Assembly (NCBI GenBank): GCA_937915075.1
Contig: CALDMA010000360.1
Coordinates: 1-6,377 of the forward strand
DNA: 6,377 nucleotides
Direction of reading: 5' to 3'
From: an uncultured Oscillospiraceae bacterium
GTDB taxonomy: Bacteria > Bacillota > Clostridia > Oscillospirales > Oscillospiraceae
Within the stretch, counting starts at the first letter, position 1. The number at the start of each line of letters is the position of its first letter. The notes under the pieces were generated by a model that was not told where the DNA came from, searched no databases, and saw only the letters and a list, made by a program, of their open reading frames with translations. The position numbers and the translations under genes were made by a program. Shown here one piece after another: positions 1 to 6,273 of the stretch.

Positions 1-2588
1 GCCTGCGTCTCTTCCCTGACGCCCCACGCCGCTCTGCGCGTCTGGAACAGGAACTCCTCGGCCTCAGCCTCCTGCTTGAAGCCCTGAAACTCGTTCATGT
101 ACCCGACGGCGTCGCACATGACCTCTTCCCAGACCTCATCCACGGTCAGCCCCGTGCTGCCGTATGCGTCGATGTACATTCCGGAAAGCCGGTCAAGCTC
201 TTCCGACGAATACACGTCGTTCAGCTTCGCCCGGACAGCGTCAACATTGACGTCTCCGTCCTTGACCCACTTGTGCCCGATCTCGTGAAGCACCAGCTGC
301 TCCGACGTAAATCTCGCATGGTCCGCCCGGCAGTAGATCGTGTCGCCGGAGATCATCCCGCGTGCCTCGATATACGCGCCGTTCGACCCCTTCACGCGAA
401 GGTTCCCGCCGCCGAACAGGACGAGCTTCGCGCCGTACTGCTCGGCAAACGCCTTCGCGCCGCGCGTCGAGTCCGTTTCGCCGGAGGCCACGCGCCGAAG
501 CGTCGTCGTTGTCGAGCCGTTCGCGATCCCGAGCGCCCTTGTGCTTATTTTTTCGCCATAAGTGAGCGAAGCTGCTCCACCATCTGCGGGTCGCGTTTGT
601 ACGTCCCCGCTCTGATCTCGTCCTGCGTCTTCTTCCACTGCGGATACTTGTCCTCCGGGATTCTGACGGTCATTCCGTTCGCCGCTTCCGCGTAGATATA
701 GGTCTTCTCTGCCATTGCTGCCAACCTCCGTTTCGTTGTTGTTGGTTCCATTATACGCCGGTTCCGTCCTCGGCGCAACCGCTTCCGCCGCCAGCCGATC
801 CATGGCCTGCTGCGGCGTTTCACTCATCTGCTCCATGACGCGCTGCGTGTTCTCAGGAGACGCCTGCTGCTGTTCCTGTACGGATTCCAGCGCGACGCGT
901 TCCAGAATGTCCTGCGGAGTTTCCTGTTGGACGTCCGGGTTGAGTTCGGGCGTTTCGTCGTCAAATGTATACTCTGTATTGGCCGAGAGTGCGGACGCCG
1001 CGCCGCCCATGATGCCGCCGGAGAGCGCGCCGCCGAGGAAGTCGCCGAGGATGCCGGTCAGCCAGTCTTCGGCCGCCTTTTTCTTTGCCTCGTCCTCGCT
1101 CATGCCCGCGTCCATATACTGCTGCTTGTTCTGCGCATACTCGGACTTGTCGCCCATGACGACCGCATCAGAGATCGTGTTTGCGATCGTAGTAAAGACT
1201 TCTTCCGAGCCCTCCGTCGCCGCCTGAATACCGGCCGATTTCAGAAGCGTCAGAATCCTCTGAGCTCCGGACTGCTCCGCCGCCTGACGGCCAAGTCGCC
1301 CGATGGCATTTTTCGTCAGCATTTCGAGAGAAACCGTCTCGAAAAGCCCCTCAGCAATGCCTGCCGCGAGGCCGTAGCCGAGCGCCTGCGCGTCCGTGCC
1401 GCCGCGTTCTTTTGCTTCTTTGGCCGCGCTCGTCGCCGCCGAGCCGGAGAGCAGAACACTCGCGCCGGGTACGCCGAGCTGAGAGAGCGCAGCGACCGCA
1501 GTCGAGTCGGCCATGCTCATCCCTGTTTGGTAGAGAAACGATTCCAGCCCGTTCATGTTCTCTGTTGCCGTCTCGCGGATCGTGGAGCCAGCACCCGCCG
1601 CGCGCATCGTGCCGGTGTTGAAGTCGATTGTCTTGTCCGGGCTGCCCATCTTCTGCGTCGCAAGATCGAGGTAGCCCAGTCCGCTTGTGATGTTCAGGGG
1701 CACAGAAATTGCGCTTGCGAGGATTGGGTGCTCCCGCGTCGCTTCCGCCCAGCTCTGGTTCGACAGCGCCGCCGCCTCGCTGTTGCTCGCCCTGCGCCAG
1801 ATGTCCGCAACTTCGTCAATGCTGTCTTCGCTGAGCCCGGCCCCGATGAGCGCAGCCCGCGCCGTCTTCCACCCGTCGCCAGCTCCGGCCACGCCGTTCT
1901 GCATGGCGTCCTGATACGTCAGATATTCGTCCAGAAGCCCAGCCGCGTCCGAGATATTCGTCCCTTCCCGGAAGTACGGCGCGACGCGGAGCCCCGCGAT
2001 TTTCTTTGCGTCCAACCCGCTTGCGGTGTTGTACGCATCCGCCGCGTCCTTCGCTTCCTGCTCTGCCGCCGTTTTCTGGCTCTGGTAGCCGCTCAGCGCG
2101 TCGTAAAGCGCCTGATATTCTGGGTTGTCGATCAAACCGGCCGGAGTCTCTTTTTTCGGGAGCGTCGTCTGCAAGCGTTCCTGCGTCAGCTCTATCTTCC
2201 GGTCGAGCGTGTCGTCGTTCGCCCGCTGCTCCGCTTTGACCGCCTCGTCACGGAGCTTGGTAGACTGAAACGACGTCGCGTCGAATCTCCGCTGCGAAAG
2301 ACGCGACTCGGCTGTACTCGCCTGCTTTGTGCCCTGCCGCATCGAAGCGGTCGGCTGTTTCCGCTGCTGTGCGCTCTCTGGCTGCGCTTTAAGCTGGGCC
2401 TGCTCCTGCACGGACCGCTGCGCCAACTGATAAAGCCGGTTGTATGCGCTGCGCTCGCTCGTGTCTCCGCCGCCGAATTTTGCGTCGACGGCCGCCTTTT
2501 TGCTGCCGGAGGTATTCGCTCCGGCGGCATTTCGTGCCATTTCGTCAAGCCGCTTTTTTGCGGCAGCGTCTGCGTTTTTCAGTGCCAT
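1..2588 (-). CDS. Large multidomain phage protein with zincin metallopeptidase domain (polyvalent/ejected-protein type), C-terminus outside the window
   Basis: Translating from the ATG at 2588 gives 862 codons without a stop up to the window edge, so the C-terminus is missing. Residues 1-280 are hydrophilic and helical. Residues 283-302 and 362-422 hold hydrophobic stretches and a KERGGTDAQA motif. Residues 443-534 include a TEGSEEVF motif, a GDKSEY motif and a glycine-zipper segment. I recognise this arrangement from large uncharacterised proteins of clostridial prophages. Residues 543-622 are a Gln/Glu-rich linker with a short repeat. After an unusual linker (625-681, overlapping a nested gene) comes a zincin-like domain at about 695-845, with HEIGH at 768-772 and an EExxCD motif at 821-826 that could supply the third zinc ligand, as in gluzincins. 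Zinc peptidase domains occur in phage polyvalent proteins thought to enter the host with the DNA. Whether this protein is a virion component, a self-processing protease or an effector is inference. The start is fixed by a GAGGTG site 5 nt upstream that overlaps the previous gene's stop. Confidence 0.85.
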   Translation of the reverse strand, partial: MALKNADAAAKKRLDEMARNAAGANTSGSKKAAVDAKFGGGDTSERSAYNRLYQLAQRSVQEQAQLKAQPESAQQRKQPTASMRQGTKQASTAESRLSQRRFDATSFQSTKLRDEAVKAEQRANDDTLDRKIELTQERLQTTLPKKETPAGLIDNPEYQALYDALSGYQSQKTAAEQEAKDAADAYNTASGLDAKKIAGLRVAPYFREGTNISDAAGLLDEYLTYQDAMQNGVAGAGDGWKTARAALIGAGLSEDSIDEVADIWRRASNSEAAALSNQSWAEATREHPILASAISVPLNITSGLGYLDLATQKMGSPDKTIDFNTGTMRAAGAGSTIRETATENMNGLESFLYQTGMSMADSTAVAALSQLGVPGASVLLSGSAATSAAKEAKERGGTDAQALGYGLAAGIAEGLFETVSLEMLTKNAIGRLGRQAAEQSGAQRILTLLKSAGIQAATEGSEEVFTTIANTISDAVVMGDKSEYAQNKQQYMDAGMSEDEAKKKAAEDWLTGILGDFLGGALSGGIMGGAASALSANTEYTFDDETPELNPDVQQETPQDILERVALESVQEQQQASPENTQRVMEQMSETPQQAMDRLAAEAVAPRTEPAYNGTNNNETEVGSNGREDLYLRGSGERNDRQNPGGQVSAVEEDAGRDQSGDVQTRPADGGAASLTYGEKISTRALGIANGSTTTTLRRVASGETDSTRGAKAFAEQYGAKLVLFGGGNLRVKGSNGAYIEARGMISGDTIYCRADHARFTSEQLVLHEIGHKWVKDGDVNVDAVRAKLNDVYSSEELDRLSGMYIDAYGSTGLTVDEVWEEVMCDAVGYMNEFQGFKQEAEAEEFLFQTRRAAWGVREETQ
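545..553 (-). other. Candidate -1 slippery site, A6 run followed directly by UAA
   Basis: The nested gene ends GCG AAA AAA TAA. A single-base backward slip of lysyl-tRNA on the six-A run keeps full pairing and moves translation into the large gene's frame (ATA AGC ACA...), just ahead of the metallopeptidase domain. Homopolymeric A runs next to stops are known frameshift sites in bacteria and insertion sequences. Against it, the heptamer is G AAA AAA rather than a canonical X XXY YYZ, and I see no convincing downstream stem-loop. Confidence 0.3.
545..715 (-). CDS. Nested 56-aa gene inside the large phage protein gene, different frame, same strand
   Basis: A complete ATG-to-TAA frame encodes 56 residues: charged, soluble, beginning MAEKTYIYAEAANG, with a central VRIPEDKYPQW segment and a helical C-terminus ending SLMAKK. 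A perfect GGAGG lies 9 nt upstream of the ATG. By my count 43 of 56 codons end in G or C, matching neighbouring genes, while the enclosing frame over the same bases has only about 21 of 57 and carries that gene's only two CTA codons. This argues that the nested frame is genuinely coding and is probably the older one here. I do not know a function. The amino-terminal half suggests a small beta-hairpin followed by a helix. It could be an independent small phage protein, or by -1 slippage at its terminal A run it could be the amino-terminus of a second form of the metallopeptidase. Confidence 0.72.
   Translation of the reverse strand: MAEKTYIYAEAANGMTVRIPEDKYPQWKKTQDEIRAGTYKRDPQMVEQLRSLMAKK
725..729 (-). 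promoter_or_regulatory. Ribosome binding site of the nested 56-aa gene
   Basis: The minus strand reads GGAGG here, with 9 nt before the ATG at 715. It is the best Shine-Dalgarno match I found in the window, yet it lies deep inside another gene, which supports independent initiation of the nested frame. Confidence 0.7.
777..923 (-). repeat. Two diverged copies of an ETPQ-type peptide repeat in the large protein
   Basis: Residues 556-570 (ETPQDILERVALESV) and 590-604 (ETPQQAMDRLAAEAV) match as ETPQxxxxRxAxExV with a 34-residue period. They lie in the Gln/Glu-rich linker just before the nested gene. Beyond the first dozen bases the DNA copies differ considerably, so this is a protein-level repeat, perhaps a duplicated short helix used for docking. 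Confidence 0.5.
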
Positions 2589-2593
2589 ATGCA

Positions 2594-2599
2594 CACCTC
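2594..2599 (-). promoter_or_regulatory. Ribosome binding site of the large protein, overlapping the upstream stop
   Basis: The minus strand reads GAGGTG, 5 nt before the ATG at 2588. Its first two bases are the last two bases of the TGA ending the 398-aa gene (2598-2600). A ribosome terminating there sits on the initiation site, so translation of the two genes is probably coupled. Confidence 0.7.
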
Positions 2600-3794
2600 A
2601 CTTTACATAGCCCGTGATCTGCTTGCCCTTCTTCGCCGATACCGCAAGCCGCGGATTCCCGTTTGCGTCGTAGCCGGTCACGACGTAGTCTCCAGCCTCG
2701 ACAAGCCGAAGCGCCTCAGCGTAGCTGACGGAATAGCCCGTGTCAGGGAGCGTGATCTGGTTCGACGGCTTTTTGCTCTGCGTCTGCGTGCTCTGGCTGC
2801 TCTTCGAGTTCTGATACAGGTTCCAGAGATTTTCCGTGATTCCATTCGTGTATCCGAGCTTAACGAGGTATTCGTATGCTTTCGTGTCGTTGCCGAACGA
2901 GAGCATCGTGTCCACGATTCCGAGGTCGGAGTCCGACCCGCTCGACTTTGAACTCCCGGACCCGCCCGAGCTTCTGCCGCCGGAGCTTCCGGTCGTCCCG
3001 ACTCCGTTTGCCGCCGCGAGATACGCCCGTGCCTGCGCTTCCGTGATGCCGTAGGCCTTTGCAAACCGGGAGTAATCGCCGCCGTATGCCGCCATGAGCG
3101 CGGATTCCTTCTCCGCCTCGGCAGCTTCCTTGTCCGCTGCCGTCTTCGCCGTCTCCTGGTCGTTCACGAGGCCGTAGAGGCTGTACATTCTCTCCCAGTC
3201 CGTATTGGACAGGTCGAGGTCGTTCTGGTATGCATTCCAATACTGGTTCGCCGTGTTGAGCGTCCGCTGCTGCTCGTTGTTGAAGTCATCCCGCGCGAGA
3301 TTGTAGAGGATTTGATACGCCTGCGTCATCGTGTCCTGATACGCCTGTTGGCTCGCCTGCCCGGCATAGCTCGACGCCAGCCCGCCGGTTCTCGCCGACG
3401 TCTGCGCCAGCGTGTCCTCGTAGTTCTTCTGTGCGTTCTTCTCATACGTCTGCTTCTGCGGGTCGGCGTCAAAGTCGTATTCGAACTTCGCGTTCTGGTA
3501 CTTCTCGAGTGCCTGCTGCCACTTGTTGTAGTTCTCGCTGTCGGCCGGCTTCCGTGAGCTCGCCATTTCCGAGAGATACCCCTGCGCCGTGTTCGTCCCG
3601 CCGTTGAGATACTGCGAGTAGAGGTCGGTTTTCTGATGGCCTTTTGCGTTCGTCCTGGCCGCGTTCATGTCGTCGATCTTCTGGTTTCTCTGCTGCTCGT
3701 AAAGAGCCGCCGACCGGAAGTCTCCCGAGTCGACGGCCTGATTGATCATCGCCTGATAATCCTTGTTCTTGTCATAGGTGTACTTCGTCGCCAT
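2598..3794 (-). CDS. 398-aa helical phage protein with TGGLASSYA motif, likely internal virion/ejection or tail-associated structural protein
   Basis: The protein is soluble and rich in Gln, Ala, Tyr, Asn and Ser. Residues 10-40 contain a KDYQAMINQAVDSGDF segment of a type often found in clostridial phage proteins. The central helical region (about 100-215) contains FEYDFDADPQ, then ARTGGLASSYAGQASQQAYQ at 135-153, followed by long helices. I recognise this YD..DP...TGG.ASSYA...QQAY signature from conserved structural proteins of Firmicutes phages. Residues 269-290 are a Gly/Ser linker. The C-terminus (290-398) holds two small modules, one with YSVSYAEALRLVEAGDYVV. No signal peptide or membrane segment is seen. 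The frame stays open upstream to an ATG at 3974, but the start at 3794 is preferred: an AAGGGG site lies 8 nt upstream and the preceding microprotein ends 5 nt before it. The exact virion role is inferred from family and context. Confidence 0.88.
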   Translation of the reverse strand: MATKYTYDKNKDYQAMINQAVDSGDFRSAALYEQQRNQKIDDMNAARTNAKGHQKTDLYSQYLNGGTNTAQGYLSEMASSRKPADSENYNKWQQALEKYQNAKFEYDFDADPQKQTYEKNAQKNYEDTLAQTSARTGGLASSYAGQASQQAYQDTMTQAYQILYNLARDDFNNEQQRTLNTANQYWNAYQNDLDLSNTDWERMYSLYGLVNDQETAKTAADKEAAEAEKESALMAAYGGDYSRFAKAYGITEAQARAYLAAANGVGTTGSSGGRSSGGSGSSKSSGSDSDLGIVDTMLSFGNDTKAYEYLVKLGYTNGITENLWNLYQNSKSSQSTQTQSKKPSNQITLPDTGYSVSYAEALRLVEAGDYVVTGYDANGNPRLAVSAKKGKQITGYVK

Positions 3795-3799
3795 TGGCG

Positions 3800-3940
3800 T
3801 CACCCCTTCTTCTGCATCTGCGTCAAAATGCGCTCGAGCTCCCGCTGCAAATAGATGATCTGCTCTGCGATGGCGCTGATCGCCGCCCGGTCGCTTAGAT
3901 CCTTGATCGGCTTGAGTTCTCTTCCGAATTTCACGTCCAT
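3800..3940 (-). CDS. 46-aa coiled-coil microprotein
   Basis: This short gene begins MDVKFGRELKPIKDL and ends LTQMQKKG. Its middle and C-terminal parts form one long amphipathic helix with hydrophobic residues at heptad-like spacing (IAEQIIYLQRELERIL), so a coiled coil is likely. No membrane segment is visible. Its ATG overlaps the last 10 nt of the 774-aa gene (ATGGACGTGA). An AAGGGAG site precedes it with unusually short spacing, 3 nt from the final G or 5 nt from AAGGG. It stops 5 nt before the next start. Such tiny coiled-coil genes between phage structural genes could be assembly adaptors or trimerisation elements, but nothing in the sequence shows a specific function. I favour a real gene because it exactly fills the space between its neighbours. 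Confidence 0.75.
   Translation of the reverse strand: MDVKFGRELKPIKDLSDRAAISAIAEQIIYLQRELERILTQMQKKG
3803..3808 (-). promoter_or_regulatory. Ribosome binding site deciding the start of the 398-aa protein
   Basis: AAGGGG on the minus strand, 8 nt before the ATG at 3794, lies within the last codons of the 46-aa gene. It selects this start over the in-frame ATG at 3974, which lies inside the 774-aa gene. Confidence 0.6.
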
Positions 3941-6255
3941 GCACTCCCTTCAACGTACTCCCGCACCATTTCATGCAGCTGCGCCGCCCCTGTGCCGGAA
4001 ATTCGGACGGTCATGCGGTCAACGCGGTTGATGGGGAGCGGAATACTGATGGTCTTAAAGCCCTCTCCGCTCGCCGTGCAGACCGTCTGGTACGTCTGCC
4101 CGTCCATGCTCGTTTCCGCTTTGAGCGTCGCCCCGGCTCCGAGCTTCACGCGCAGCCGGATCCACTTGTATTCCTTCCGCTCCAAAACGGACTCCGTGCA
4201 GGCCGGGAACACCGCGTACCACGAAAATGCCTCCGCGTTCCGGGTTTCCCCGTTTACCGTCGCGCTCTCCGATTCGAGCGCATAGAGCGTGTCGTTGATG
4301 GCCCCGAACAGTGTCTGCCCCTGTAGAGAAAACGCCTTGACCTCGCTCGCGTCCTCCCGCATCCAAAGCCCGTGGACCGTGTCGTAGGTGTAGTAATCGA
4401 ACGTCCCGTCCTCGTCCTTCATGGAAATGTGATAGTGGACGTCGTCCGCCCCGGCCGTCGCCTCCGTGTACCGCCGGTACCCGAGATTGTACGAAATAAG
4501 GCTCGGAGACGACAGCGCGTAAGCATACACCCCGTCGATGCCCTTATAGTAGAGCACGTCGTTGATGATCTTCTGACTTCGGTGCGAGCCCTTCTGCACG
4601 CCTGTAATGTGCATAGTGTTGTACCCGAAGTTCGACGGATAGTCGCCGTAGAGCTGCACGAGCTCATGCTCCTTCCAGCAGAGCGTGTAGTCTCCGAACT
4701 CGCAGATGCCGGTAAAGTCGCCGTTCGACCCGACTGCCACCTGATAGCTGTCCGCGTCCGTCCCGCCAAAGTCCCAGAACCGGCTCGGAAGCCCCAGCGC
4801 CGAAACATACAGGCAGCGCGACGTAAACGTGTCGTAGCTTTCCGTCTCGCTGTTCCAGATGCGGTTCGTCGTCGCGTTGGAAACGCCGTAGAGCCGGTTC
4901 CCGCGTGCGCAGATGAAGTCGAGTGCAGGGATCTCGCGTTCAATTGTCAGGCTCGTTAATTCGCCCGTGTACGCCGTCAGCTGCCCGAGCCGCTTGCCCG
5001 AGTAGTCGCTTGACTGCGTTCCATATGTGCCGGAGGCGATGACCGCCCCGTCCCGGATGACAGCAAGCGTCCCGTTCTGGCTGGCCGACGCCCGCACGAT
5101 GTCGCCCGCCTTGAGCTGTACCTCGCCAAGATTCGCGTCCAGATATACGCTCGTGTCCGTCGGGATGCGCACCGCAGCCCAGTTCGAAACGGAAATGTCG
5201 CTCGTCAGCGTCAGCGTGCCGAAGCACTCCGTGAACGCCGCGCTCTCCAGCGTGATCTGGTTTTTGCTGTCGTCAATCGCCGTGATCTTGATCTTCTCCC
5301 GGTCGTTGATCCCGCCCAGCGTCCCCGAGATCGTCACCCGGTCGCCGACATCGAACCGGGCCGAGAACAGCACGTTCTCCACGCCGACCTTGTACACGTC
5401 AGCGACGAGCCAGCTTTTTGACCCCGCGTAAATGCTGATCTCGCCCTCGTATCCGCGGATGACGCAGTAATACCCGGCCGTGTTGTACCGGCTCGCGTCG
5501 GGCAGCGTCAGTCCGCCCCCGCTCGTCCATGAGCCGATCGCTGCCGCAAATGCAGCGTACCCGGTCGGCGAGCCGGACAGGATCGGGATGATAATGTCCC
5601 CGGCCGCGCTCTGCGGATACTTCACGCCGCCGCTGTTGCTTCCGTCTCCTGCCCACGTCATGCCCTTTGCCGTCGGCTCCGGCAGCGTCCAGCCGCCCTC
5701 CGCCGTCCATCCGATGGCCGACCGGTCCGTTCCGTAGGTGTAAACGAGCGGACACCATTCAAGGACAGAGCCGCTCACACTCGGCTGCAAGGCTACATTT
5801 TCGCGGATCGTCGGCACCGTCGCCGCCGTCAGCGTGTCCCCGCTGAGCACCGCCGTCCCCGCCGCCGTCTCGATCTTGCCGCTCATCGCCTGATACGTGC
5901 CGTTCGTCAGGTCGATCATGATCCCGTCCGGCCACACAACGAGCTTTGTGTTGACGACGGCGAACTGCTTCTGCCCCGGAGCTACGTTGCACAGCACTGT
6001 CCCGTCGTAGTAAAGCACGCTTCCTGCTGCAATGACCTGATGTCCGTCCCACTCGAAGATGTCCGACAGGCCGTCATATGAAGCAAGGGGGACGCGCCCC
6101 TTGCGCGTCCCCATGACCGGATAGTGAAAGCAGGCGAGGTTTTCCATGTCGGTAAACTCTCCGTCCTGCGCGCCCTCCGTGCGGTTTAATCCCCGGAAGG
6201 CCGTTGTCTGCTTTTTGTACTGCCCGATGTCGGACAGATTCGCCAGTTTTCCCAT
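3931..6255 (-). CDS. 774-aa beta-rich phage tail hub/nozzle-like structural protein
   Basis: The N-terminus (residues 18-60) has TAFRGLNRTE, a DMENL motif and YPVMGTRKGR, a combination I associate with large structural proteins of Firmicutes phages. Residues 60-130 and 445-665 read as short beta-blades with recurring aromatic/Gly motifs: NRLYGVSN (453-460), RCLYVSALGLPSRFWDF (480-496), NGDFTGICEFGDYTLCWKE (511-529), VLYYKGIDGVYAY (567-579), TLYALESE (656-663). This resembles the beta-propeller style of podovirus nozzle proteins such as T7 gp12 or P22 gp10, a weak analogy without a search. Between them (about 140-440) lies a Ser/Gly/Thr-rich beta insertion including a DVGDRVTISG module. Residues 695-765 look like a terminal beta-sandwich. 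The start is secure: AGAGGG lies 6 nt upstream and an in-frame stop lies at 6274. It follows the SH3b gene by 18 nt. I see no signal peptide or enzyme motif. Confidence 0.85.
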   Translation of the reverse strand: MGKLANLSDIGQYKKQTTAFRGLNRTEGAQDGEFTDMENLACFHYPVMGTRKGRVPLASYDGLSDIFEWDGHQVIAAGSVLYYDGTVLCNVAPGQKQFAVVNTKLVVWPDGIMIDLTNGTYQAMSGKIETAAGTAVLSGDTLTAATVPTIRENVALQPSVSGSVLEWCPLVYTYGTDRSAIGWTAEGGWTLPEPTAKGMTWAGDGSNSGGVKYPQSAAGDIIIPILSGSPTGYAAFAAAIGSWTSGGGLTLPDASRYNTAGYYCVIRGYEGEISIYAGSKSWLVADVYKVGVENVLFSARFDVGDRVTISGTLGGINDREKIKITAIDDSKNQITLESAAFTECFGTLTLTSDISVSNWAAVRIPTDTSVYLDANLGEVQLKAGDIVRASASQNGTLAVIRDGAVIASGTYGTQSSDYSGKRLGQLTAYTGELTSLTIEREIPALDFICARGNRLYGVSNATTNRIWNSETESYDTFTSRCLYVSALGLPSRFWDFGGTDADSYQVAVGSNGDFTGICEFGDYTLCWKEHELVQLYGDYPSNFGYNTMHITGVQKGSHRSQKIINDVLYYKGIDGVYAYALSSPSLISYNLGYRRYTEATAGADDVHYHISMKDEDGTFDYYTYDTVHGLWMREDASEVKAFSLQGQTLFGAINDTLYALESESATVNGETRNAEAFSWYAVFPACTESVLERKEYKWIRLRVKLGAGATLKAETSMDGQTYQTVCTASGEGFKTISIPLPINRVDRMTVRISGTGAAQLHEMVREYVEGSAWT
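3944..3950 (-). promoter_or_regulatory. Ribosome binding site of the 46-aa microprotein
   Basis: AAGGGAG on the minus strand lies inside the last codons of the 774-aa gene and 3 nt from the ATG at 3940. The tight spacing together with the 10-nt gene overlap suggests re-initiation by ribosomes finishing the upstream gene. Confidence 0.5.
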
Positions 6256-6261
6256 AGTCCA

Positions 6262-6267
6262 CCCTCT
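6262..6267 (-). promoter_or_regulatory. Ribosome binding site of the 774-aa protein
   Basis: AGAGGG on the minus strand, 6 nt before the ATG at 6255, in the 18-nt gap after the SH3b gene. It confirms the start, since the frame is closed immediately upstream. Confidence 0.6.
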
Positions 6268-6273
6268 TTCGGG

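Noticed and set aside
354..545. An independent start for the metallopeptidase domain after the nested gene
   Set aside because: No ATG occurs in frame before residue 745 (354-356), the GTG at 489-491 has no ribosome binding site, and an AAGGG just after the nested stop has no start codon at suitable spacing.
716..823. N-terminal extension of the nested gene from an ATG at 823
   Set aside because: The added residues are Arg-rich shadow sequence of the large gene, and the perfect GGAGG sits before the ATG at 715.
2598..2600. TGA recoding or programmed readthrough fusing the 398-aa and large proteins, which share a frame; the SH3b and 774-aa genes are likewise in phase
   Set aside because: All the larger genes end in TGA but each stop is followed closely by a ribosome binding site and ATG, tryptophan is encoded by TGG, and I found no TGA within a coding frame. 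Sharing a frame is expected one time in three.
927..2951. Very long open frame on the plus strand (674 codons), antisense to two genes
   Set aside because: It uses the same triplets, read on the opposite strand, as the large protein and the 398-aa protein, and its Arg/Leu/Val-rich translation is typical of the complement of G+C-rich coding DNA. No ribosome binding site or recognisable domain; it also runs across the boundary between the two real genes.
3795..3974. N-terminal extension of the 398-aa protein from an upstream ATG at 3974
   Set aside because: The extension would overlap both the 774-aa and the 46-aa genes, has a low-quality Arg/Ala/Gly-rich sequence, and the ATG at 3794 has a well-placed ribosome binding site.
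3973..5431. Plus-strand open frames opposite the 774-aa gene
   Set aside because: Compositionally biased shadows without ribosome binding sites or protein-like patterns; the minus-strand gene explains the region fully.
5811..5880. GCCGCCGTC-like repetition as a possible DNA repeat element
   Set aside because: It is Ala/Thr/Gly-rich coding sequence of the 774-aa protein with biased codon use and no regular unit length.
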